The notes under the pieces were generated by a model. That model searched no databases. It had not been told where the DNA came from and saw only the letters and a list, made by a program, of their open reading frames with translations. DNA of 11,407 nt from Gammaproteobacteria bacterium (lineage in GTDB: Bacteria; Pseudomonadota; Gammaproteobacteria; Xanthomonadales; Marinicellaceae): the NCBI GenBank assembly GCA_030426065.1, contig JAUHZH010000028.1, positions 1 through 11,407 on the forward strand, written 5' to 3'. The position numbers were made by a program, and so were the translations under genes. The first letter of the stretch is position 1. Each line of letters begins with the position of its first letter. Of the stretch, positions 6,973-11,407 are shown in pieces.

Positions 6973-7917
6973 ATGAATGACAACATCCGCAAAGTCCCAG
7001 AACTGGACTTGATCGATTATCTGGAAGGCACCGCGTTAGAAAAACAACGGTTTGTCGATAGTTTTTACAATGGTTTGGTGGAATATGGATTCATCGTATT
7101 GAATCCCCATGATTTTGATTTTGATTTGGTGGATCAAAATTACCAATTGTTCAAAGACTTCTTTGCCCTACCCACAAAAACCAAACAACGCTACAACATG
7201 CAAGACGGCGGACGCCGTGGTTATGTGCCCAAGCTGCAAGAGCACGCCAAAAACAACGAAAATCCAGACCTCAAAGAGTTCTGGCACGTGGGTCGACAAG
7301 TGGCCAAAGACCACCCCTTGTATGCTGAGTACGGTGACAACGTGGTTCCGACTGAAATCCCCAATTTCCATGAAATCACGTATGCCTTGTACGAACAATT
7401 GGACCGAACCGCTTTGACCATGTTCCGCTCACTGGCCACCGCACTGGATGTACCACAAGACTATTTTGAAAAACTGACAGACCATGGCAATTCCATTTTG
7501 AGGGCCATTCATTACCCGCCCATGAAAGAATTTGCATTGCCTGGATCGGTCCGTGCCGCCGCCCATGAAGACATCAATTTGATCACCTTATTGGTGGGCG
7601 CCACCGACAGCGGATTGGAACTGCTCGATCGCGACGGTCAATGGCTGGCTGTAGAAAGCACACCGCGTCAAATCGTGGTCGATTCAGGGGACATGCTGTC
7701 GCGGATGTGTAACGACGTCATACCCGCCACCACCCACCGCGTGGTTAATCCTTTGAATGACACCAGTGCACGTTATTCGATGCCCTTTTTCTGCCACCCC
7801 CACTCTCACGCGATGTTGAGCTGCATCCCTTCCTGCAAAGGCGCTGGAGCGAAGTATCCGGACATCACGGCGGGTGATTTTTTGAACCAGCGACTGAAAG
7901 AAATTGGCTTGACCTGA
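6973..7917 (+). CDS. isopenicillin N synthase-like Fe(II)/2-oxoglutarate-dependent oxygenase
   Basis: This is a non-heme iron oxygenase of the isopenicillin N synthase-like superfamily: an N-terminal DIOX_N-type region followed by a double-stranded beta-helix core. From the ATG at 6973 (314 residues), the iron-binding triad is H198 and D200 (AAHEDINLITLL) plus H255 (TTHRVV). The 2-oxoglutarate-anchoring RxS is R267/S269 (RYSMPFF). The DLKEFWHVGR segment before the core is typical of bacterial members. All catalytic residues are intact, so it should use Fe(II), O2 and probably 2-oxoglutarate. The substrate cannot be read from sequence. No signal peptide is visible, so it is probably cytoplasmic. 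It starts next to the ccmI stop and so looks like the last cistron of the ccm operon. ATG 6967 is an alternative start. Confidence 0.9.
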   Translation: MNDNIRKVPELDLIDYLEGTALEKQRFVDSFYNGLVEYGFIVLNPHDFDFDLVDQNYQLFKDFFALPTKTKQRYNMQDGGRRGYVPKLQEHAKNNENPDLKEFWHVGRQVAKDHPLYAEYGDNVVPTEIPNFHEITYALYEQLDRTALTMFRSLATALDVPQDYFEKLTDHGNSILRAIHYPPMKEFALPGSVRAAAHEDINLITLLVGATDSGLELLDRDGQWLAVESTPRQIVVDSGDMLSRMCNDVIPATTHRVVNPLNDTSARYSMPFFCHPHSHAMLSCIPSCKGAGAKYPDITAGDFLNQRLKEIGLT

Positions 7918-7919
7918 TG

Positions 7920-7987
7920 ACTGAGTCAGACAGCAAAACTGACAATTTTTGACCACCTTTTGGGTCGCCAGTTGGTGTTTGCTCAGT
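7920..7987 (+). terminator. imperfect stem-loop after the oxygenase gene, possible operon end
   Basis: ACTGAG at 7920-7925 can pair with CTCAGT at 7982-7987. Alternatively AGCAAA (7932-7937) pairs with TTTGCT (7978-7983), with ACTG (7938-7941) and CAGT (7969-7972) inside. A small inner hairpin GACC/GGTC (7951-7954, 7963-7966) is also possible. No T run follows, so this is at best a Rho-independent-like or stabilising 3' structure of the ccm transcript. Confidence 0.3.
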
Positions 7988-8012
7988 AAACAGGGAGTTT
8001 TGAAACATTGTT

Positions 8013-8041
8013 TTGCATTTTATAAACAATTTCATTAAGAT
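8013..8041 (+). promoter_or_regulatory. candidate sigma-70 promoter for the response regulator gene
   Basis: TTGCAT (8013-8018) and TAAGAT (8036-8041) are separated by 17 bases in an AT-rich stretch just ahead of the gene at 8070. An alternative pair is TTGAAA (8000-8005) with TATAAA (8021-8026), but its 15-base spacing is short. The gap after the oxygenase suggests this gene has its own promoter. The call is weak. Confidence 0.3.
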
Positions 8042-8069
8042 TAATAACAAATGTATCTAATGAGAAACT

Positions 8070-8435
8070 ATGGCAAAAATTCTAATCATTGATGACTCTC
8101 CTTCGCAGCTTTATGGCATGCAAAAAATCGTTGAGAAGTTGGGTCACGAAACCATCCTGACAGAAGATGGTAAAGAGGGCATTCAAATCGCCAGGGAGCA
8201 GTTACCTGACTTGATTTTGATGGATGTGGTGATGCCTGATTTGAACGGATTCCAAGCGACCAGAAAAATCAGCAAAGACGAACGAACTGCCCACATTCCG
8301 GTGATCATTGTCACCACCAAAAAGCTCGAGACCGACCGCGTCTGGGGCATGCGCCAAGGCGCCAAAGACTATCTGGTGAAGCCAGTCACTGAGAAATCGT
8401 TGAAAGCCGCTATCGAGGCCAACCTCAGTGAATAA
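8070..8435 (+). CDS. pilH: PilH-like single-domain response regulator
   Basis: This 121-residue protein is a receiver domain with no output domain. It has the acidic pocket D8/D9, the phospho-acceptor D52 (LMDVVMP), the switch threonine T82, aromatic switch residue Y101 and the invariant K104 followed by P105. The LNGFQATR segment and the VTTKKLETDRVWGMRQGAKDY stretch are close to PilH, the response regulator of the Pil-Chp system that controls type IV pilus retraction and twitching. I recognise it as PilH-like from memory of those motifs. It is not beside pilG, pilI or pilJ here, so an independent role is possible. Only a weak GAGAA (8062-8066) precedes the ATG. It appears to be a single-gene unit between its own promoter region and a strong hairpin. 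Confidence 0.85.
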   Translation: MAKILIIDDSPSQLYGMQKIVEKLGHETILTEDGKEGIQIAREQLPDLILMDVVMPDLNGFQATRKISKDERTAHIPVIIVTTKKLETDRVWGMRQGAKDYLVKPVTEKSLKAAIEANLSE

Positions 8436-8470
8436 CCAACGGGCACCCCGACTCGTGCGGGGTGCTGGTT
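8436..8470 (+). terminator. GC-rich hairpin immediately after the response regulator gene
   Basis: GCACCCCG at 8443-8450 pairs perfectly with CGGGGTGC at 8458-8465 across a 7-base loop, and ACCA/TGGT flanks can extend the stem with a bulge on the left. It starts at the stop codon, as terminators do. No clear T run follows, so it may be a weak or Rho-assisted terminator, or a 3'-end stabilising structure. Confidence 0.6.
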
Positions 8471-8534
8471 GCTCGCCCTTCTAAGCAGATCTGATTTCCC
8501 CTTTCTTGGGACTACAGATACATCCTGTTCCACG

Positions 8535-8557
8535 TTTTTTTATTTAAATTAATTAAA
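8535..8557. other. 23-bp uninterrupted A/T tract
   Basis: Twenty-three consecutive A or T bases contain the self-complementary TTTAAA and TTAATTAA. It lies seven bases left of the inverted-repeat element. It may be a curved or easily melted site, or the target context of that element. Confidence 0.5.
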
Positions 8558-8563
8558 CCGGAA

Positions 8564-8700
8564 GTCATTGCGAACTAGGAACGAGTGCGGCAATACCCAA
8601 AGGGCAGAACCTCTCATTATGCTGCCGAGACCTTCCAGACTATTTTAATTTGTGTTCCCGCTATGAGATTGCCACAGTCGCGTAGCTCCTTCGCAATGAC
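8564..8700. repeat. 137-bp element with inverted, individually palindromic ends (MITE- or REP-like)
   Basis: The left end (8564-8594) begins GTCATTGCGAA and ends GGCAAT. The right end (8668-8700) is its imperfect reverse complement, beginning ATTGCC and ending TTCGCAATGAC. Each arm is bounded by ATTGC...GCAAT, so each can also fold on itself. From memory, this GTCATTGCGA...GGCAAT pattern belongs to a widespread class of small bacterial intergenic repeats. The interior encodes nothing and has one small hairpin (GGCAG 8603-8607 with CTGCC 8622-8626). I see no clear target-site duplication. It is probably a non-autonomous mobile or palindromic repeat inserted in intergenic space. Confidence 0.7.
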
Positions 8701-8743
8701 TGTACTTTTAGTTATTATTGCTTAATCGTGAAACAGGGCAATT

Positions 8744-8762
8744 GTGGAGAACCAAGTTCCAC
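8744..8762 (-). terminator. weak hairpin just after the orn stop codon
   Basis: On the minus strand GTGGAAC pairs with GTTC/CCAC around a tiny loop, with a two-base bulge. It lies directly after the orn stop. No T run follows, so terminator function is uncertain. Confidence 0.25.
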
Positions 8763-8763
8763 T

Positions 8764-9318
8764 TTATTCCAATCCTGAAACCGCACCCATAAACTGGCGG
8801 TAATAGCGCAATTCCTTGATGGATTCTTTGATGTCTTCCATGGCCAAGTGCTGGCCTGTTTTACTGAAGCCTTTGAGTAACTCGGGATTCCACCTTCTGA
8901 TCAATTCTTTGATGCTGCTGACGTCGATTTGGCGGTAATGAAAATAGTTTTCCAGCTGAGGCATCCATTTGGCCAAAAAACGGCGGTCTTGACAGATGCT
9001 GTTGCCACACATCGGAGACTTGTGGATGTCCACGTGCTCTCTAAGGAATTCGATGGTCATCAATTCGGCGTCTTTCAAAGTGATATCAGATGCCAACACC
9101 CTGTCCCAAAGCCCAGAGTTTGAATGGTGCTCGGTGTTCCAGTCATCCATGCCCTCGAGGACACTGATCGGTTGTTGGATGGCCAATGCCGGGCCTTCGG
9201 CCACCACTTCCAGTTCCTGGGTTGTGACGATGGTGGCAATTTCAATGATTTTATCTTTCAAGGGGTTCAGCCCAGTCATTTCCAGGTCGATCCAAATCAA
9301 GTGAGAAGCGTTATCCAT
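8764..9318 (-). CDS. orn: oligoribonuclease, DEDDh 3'-5' exoribonuclease
   Basis: Orn degrades 2-5 nt RNAs (nano-RNAs, and pGpG from cyclic di-GMP turnover) to mononucleotides in the cytoplasm. The 184-residue length is normal. The DEDDh residues are visible: D11 and E13 in WIDLEMTGL, D111 in SICQDRRF, and H157 with D162 in GQHLAMED. The DVSSIKEL segment (132-139) and the C-terminal YRQFMG (173-178) are typical of Orn. An AGGA-type Shine-Dalgarno sequence is present on the minus strand at 9328-9331. The gene diverges from rsgA, an arrangement common in Gammaproteobacteria. A minus-strand -10-like TAAAAT lies at 9345-9350. Confidence 0.97.
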   Translation of the reverse strand: MDNASHLIWIDLEMTGLNPLKDKIIEIATIVTTQELEVVAEGPALAIQQPISVLEGMDDWNTEHHSNSGLWDRVLASDITLKDAELMTIEFLREHVDIHKSPMCGNSICQDRRFLAKWMPQLENYFHYRQIDVSSIKELIRRWNPELLKGFSKTGQHLAMEDIKESIKELRYYRQFMGAVSGLE

Positions 9319-9344
9319 GCAGATAAATCCTGATAAAAAGGACT

Positions 9345-9359
9345 ATTTTAGACTAAAAT
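9345..9359. promoter_or_regulatory. perfect 15-bp palindrome with -10-like boxes facing both ways
   Basis: ATTTTAG-A-CTAAAAT is an exact inverted repeat in the 47-bp gap between the divergent orn and rsgA starts. Each half carries TAAAAT, one reading toward rsgA (9354-9359) and one toward orn (9345-9350). It could be a back-to-back pair of -10 elements, an operator, or both. Recognisable -35 boxes are poor on both sides. Confidence 0.5.
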
Positions 9360-9365
9360 CTACCC

Positions 9366-10250
9366 ATGACTGAAACTTACCGCGTCACTTCCACCCAAAA
9401 AAACACCGCCCAATTGGTTCACACCAGTAACCACCAGGTCATCACGGCTTTTTTCCCGCGAAAGTTCAAACCCATTTGTGGCGATGAGGTGGTGGTCGAG
9501 ACACTCAAAAACGAATTCAGAATCAAAAAAATAAGCAAACGGTTCAACAGCTTTTGTCGTGCCGACAGCCGCGGCAGGAAACAACACATCGCCGCCAATG
9601 TTGACCAAATCATGGTCGTGGTGGCCACTGAACCCGAACCCACCCGAGACATATTGAATCGCTATTTGGTGGTCGCTGAAATCGAAGGCATCACGCCTTT
9701 GCTTGTGTTCAACAAATCAGACCTCGATCCTTTGTATTTCGTCAACACCATCAACCAATACGAACAGTTGGGATATCGGTGTTTCAAAACCCAAAAACAC
9801 GACCCCAGCACGGTCGCTGATTTGAAGTCCCAATTGGCCAACAAAACCACCATCCTTGCCGGTCAGTCTGGGGTCGGCAAGTCATCTTTGACCCAATTGA
9901 TGATGCCCGCTTTGGACCTCAAAACCGGCAAACTTTCCAGCAAAACCGGCAAAGGGGCGCACACCACCAGCGTCACACAGATGTACCATGATGTCGACTT
10001 GAACGCCAACATCATCGACTCACCCGGTGTCTGGGAATACGGTTTGTGGCTGATGGAAGCGGCTGAAATTGCATCGGGATTCATCGATTTCGATGATTAC
10101 ATGGGCCAATGTAAATTCAGCAATTGCACCCACACCCACGAACCCAAATGCGCCATTCAAGCTGCCGTACAATCCGGCCACATCAAAGAGAATCGATACC
10201 AATCCTACCTGCGCATTGTCGACTCAATGAAATACTGGAGCCAAAAATGA
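9366..10250 (+). CDS. rsgA: RsgA, circularly permuted GTPase of 30S ribosome maturation
   Basis: RsgA (YjeQ) is a ribosome-stimulated GTPase that acts late in 30S subunit assembly. Its 294 residues show an N-terminal OB-like domain (about 1-75), then GTPase motifs in permuted order: G4 NKSD at 116-119, G1 GQSGVGKS at 167-174, G2 in HTTSV near 199-203 and G3 DSPG at 218-221. A C-terminal zinc site C249, C254, H256, C262 follows. It lacks the long basic N-terminal extension of E. coli RsgA. An in-frame stop (9354-9356) and no earlier start codon fix the ATG at 9366. No Shine-Dalgarno sequence is visible, and the -10-like box ends only seven bases before the ATG, so a leaderless transcript is possible. 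The stop overlaps the Nudix gene. Confidence 0.96.
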   Translation: MTETYRVTSTQKNTAQLVHTSNHQVITAFFPRKFKPICGDEVVVETLKNEFRIKKISKRFNSFCRADSRGRKQHIAANVDQIMVVVATEPEPTRDILNRYLVVAEIEGITPLLVFNKSDLDPLYFVNTINQYEQLGYRCFKTQKHDPSTVADLKSQLANKTTILAGQSGVGKSSLTQLMMPALDLKTGKLSSKTGKGAHTTSVTQMYHDVDLNANIIDSPGVWEYGLWLMEAAEIASGFIDFDDYMGQCKFSNCTHTHEPKCAIQAAVQSGHIKENRYQSYLRIVDSMKYWSQK

Positions 10251-10816
10251 TCATCCAACATTGCAACCTTTGTGGCCACCTCACCGAACAAATGATCCCC
10301 GAAGGCGATGACAAGCCGCGTGACGTGTGCACCCATTGCGGCCACATCCAGTACCAAAACCCAAAAATCGTCAACGCCTGCATCGTCGAACATGAAGGCA
10401 AGATACTGCTGGGGAAACGCACCATTGAACCCAGAAGCGGTTGCTGGAACGTGCCGGCAGGTTTCATGGAAAACGGCGAATCAACCCGCAACGGCGCCAT
10501 CCGCGAAGTCAAAGAAGAAGTCTTGGCTGATTTGAAAAACGTCACCCTGTTCGGCGTCTACAACATCATCCAACGCAACCAAGTTCACGTCTACTTCCGT
10601 GGCGAACTGGCCCACCCGCATTTCGGCGCCGGCGCCGAAACCTCAGATGCCAAACTCTTTGCCCCCGAAGACATCCCCTGGGACGAACTGGCATTCCCCG
10701 TCGGCATCACCGCCCTCAAACGCTACATCCAAGAAATGAAAACCGGCAACTTCACCGTTCAAGAAGAAGACATCGTGATTGATTACGAACAACTCAAAAA
10801 AATGAATTTGGTGTAG
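10247..10816 (+). CDS. Nudix hydrolase with N-terminal zinc ribbon
   Basis: The ATG at 10247 (TGGAG at 10236-10240, 4-bp ATGA overlap with rsgA) gives 189 residues. An earlier in-frame ATG at 10124 lies inside rsgA and is not needed. The N-terminus forms a zinc ribbon with C6/C9 and C28/C31. The Nudix box spans 72-94 and fits G-x5-E-x7-RE-V-x-EE: G72, E78, R86, E87, E90, E91. It ends VLA rather than the consensus x-G-U, a variation I recall in zinc-ribbon Nudix proteins of this kind. Nudix enzymes hydrolyse nucleoside diphosphates linked to another group; nucleotide sugars, ADP-ribose or FAD-like substrates are possible, but the substrate cannot be assigned. The stop codon TAG falls within a REP-like repeat. 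Confidence 0.92.
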   Translation: MIIQHCNLCGHLTEQMIPEGDDKPRDVCTHCGHIQYQNPKIVNACIVEHEGKILLGKRTIEPRSGCWNVPAGFMENGESTRNGAIREVKEEVLADLKNVTLFGVYNIIQRNQVHVYFRGELAHPHFGAGAETSDAKLFAPEDIPWDELAFPVGITALKRYIQEMKTGNFTVQEEDIVIDYEQLKKMNLV

Positions 10817-10834
10817 GATGGGTGATGCCCATCA
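10813..10834 (+). repeat. REP-like hairpin repeat, copy 1 (overlaps the Nudix stop codon)
   Basis: This 22-bp unit begins GTAGGATGGG and ends CCCATCA. Stem GATGGG (10817-10822) pairs with CCCATC (10828-10833) over a 5-base loop. The TAG in its first bases is the stop codon of the Nudix gene. Confidence 0.7.
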
Positions 10835-10877
10835 TTTTGACCAACTGACTGGGTTGTAAACTGGTTTTTAAAAGTAA

Positions 10878-10899
10878 GTAGGATGGGCTCCGCCCATCA
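10878..10899 (+). repeat. REP-like hairpin repeat, copy 2
   Basis: This unit has the same orientation and ends as copy 1 (GTAGGATGGG...CCCATCA), with a perfect 7-bp stem GATGGGC/GCCCATC and a 3-base loop. The loop sequence differs from copy 1 while the stem is kept, which suggests that the hairpin is what matters. Confidence 0.75.
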
Positions 10900-10929
10900 A
10901 TTTCTCTACTATTTAATAAATCTCAATAT

Positions 10930-10951
10930 CGATGGACAGAGTGCATCCTAC
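10930..10951 (-). repeat. REP-like hairpin repeat, copy 3, inverted and degenerate
   Basis: Read on the minus strand it begins GTAGGATG and ends GTCCATCG, matching copy 2 at 17 of 22 positions. It faces copy 2 across 30 bases, so the two form an inverted pair (10878-10951), an arrangement like a REPIN. Its stem GATGGAC/GTGCATC has one mismatch. It ends four bases from the stop codon of the minus-strand gene beyond. Confidence 0.6.
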
Positions 10952-10955
10952 AGCA

Positions 10956-11407
10956 CTAGTCAAGAATCAGTATACAACGGCTCTTTTCAGCATATTCAAA
11001 TAATCCTGCATAACAAATCTGTTTGTCTTTCAAAAATGGTAAACTGCCGTCATAGTGACTGAGATATAATATGTCACCATCACTGGCTTTTTGAATAACA
11101 CGGTCCCAAGAGCCCTCTTTTCGCCATGCTCTAACAAGTTGAATACCCATATCCATAGAGTGCATTCTGGCTGGATATTGAAGCCAAGTATCCATGTCAT
11201 CCGTCATAAAGGATGCAAGGTAATTCGATAAATAACCGCGAAATGATGGATAAATGGCTTTGGCATCAAATCCGGCATATTCTTTGTAAAAAGACTGAGC
11301 ATCTAATTCTATGAAATCCAATGTCGGTTTTATCGATTCATGATAAACAATATTTAATGTCAAATTAGAGTGGAATACTAATGGCATCAATAAACGAACT
11401 ATAGCTT
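10956..11407 (-). CDS. hypothetical protein, probably cut at its N-terminus by the window edge
   Basis: I do not recognise this protein. The frame is open from the stop at 10956-10958 to the right edge of the window. Possible starts at TTG 11390 and ATG 11387 have no Shine-Dalgarno sequence, so the true start probably lies beyond 11407. At least 144 residues are visible, rich in aromatic residues (Tyr, Phe, Trp) and with several Met-Asp pairs (MTDDMDTW, MHSMDMG). A weakly hydrophobic start (LLMPLVF) could be the end of a signal peptide. No catalytic motif or cysteine pattern stands out. The base composition is visibly more AT-rich than the neighbouring genes, and the flank carries REP-like repeats, so acquisition by transfer is possible. 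It could be a fragment of a larger gene. Confidence 0.6.
   Translation of the reverse strand, partial: AIVRLLMPLVFHSNLTLNIVYHESIKPTLDFIELDAQSFYKEYAGFDAKAIYPSFRGYLSNYLASFMTDDMDTWLQYPARMHSMDMGIQLVRAWRKEGSWDRVIQKASDGDILYLSHYDGSLPFLKDKQICYAGLFEYAEKSRCILILD

Larger units (their letters stand above)
8471..8763. other. non-coding gap between pilH-like gene and orn
   Basis: No open frame here looks coding on either strand. Two things can be named inside it: a 23-bp pure A/T tract at 8535-8557 and the inverted-repeat element at 8564-8700. The rest (8471-8534 and 8701-8743) shows nothing I can assign. Confidence 0.6.

Noticed and set aside
8471..8763. tRNA, small RNA or CRISPR in the pilH-orn gap
   Set aside because: No tRNA-like cloverleaf and no regularly spaced direct repeats; the visible structure is explained by the inverted-repeat element.
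10124..10246. Longer Nudix start inside rsgA
   Set aside because: The added residues are out-of-frame reading of rsgA; the zinc ribbon begins right after the ATG at 10247, which has its own Shine-Dalgarno sequence.
10813..10951. CRISPR array
   Set aside because: Only three units, one inverted, with unequal spacing of 43 and 30 bases; fits REP-like repeats instead.

Overview
The window looks like a piece of a gammaproteobacterial chromosome. The evidence is a complete System I (Ccm) cytochrome c maturation operon, the divergent orn/rsgA pair that is typical of Gammaproteobacteria, and a PilH-type response regulator. Leucine codons are strongly biased to TTG and overall base composition appears moderate. 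I cannot name the genus from sequence alone; a lineage near Xanthomonadales or Marinicella is a guess.

Layout. Positions 1-359 hold no convincing gene but contain several inverted repeats, and they read as a leader or intergenic region ahead of the ccm operon. Positions 360-6970 encode ccmA, ccmB, ccmC, ccmD, ccmE, ccmF, ccmG, ccmH and ccmI, all on the plus strand, with every junction overlapping or separated by one base. The 52-residue ccmD was found by using an internal ATG. A tenth cistron (6973-7917) follows directly and encodes an isopenicillin-N-synthase-like Fe(II)/2-oxoglutarate oxygenase. Next come a short promoter-bearing gap, a single-domain PilH-like response regulator (8070-8435) and a strong GC-rich hairpin.

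Positions 8471-8763 are non-coding and carry an A/T tract plus a 137-bp element with inverted palindromic ends (8564-8700). After that, orn (minus strand) and rsgA (plus strand) diverge from a 47-bp gap centred on a perfect 15-bp palindrome. rsgA overlaps a zinc-ribbon Nudix hydrolase gene by 4 bp. The Nudix stop codon lies in the first of three REP-like hairpin repeats (10813-10951). Beyond them is the 3' part of an unrecognised, AT-richer minus-strand gene that runs off the right edge.

How the genes work together. CcmABCDE load heme onto the chaperone CcmE and release it. CcmG and CcmH keep the apocytochrome CXXCH cysteines reduced. CcmF, CcmH and CcmI form the heme lyase. All catalytic and heme-ligand residues I know for these proteins are present, so the pathway should work. 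The oxygenase is co-transcribed with it but has no assigned role. Orn (nano-RNA turnover), RsgA (30S maturation GTPase) and the Nudix enzyme are housekeeping functions. I see no clear new defence or mobile system; the least explained items are the oxygenase in the ccm operon, the structured leader, the two repeat families and the terminal orphan gene.
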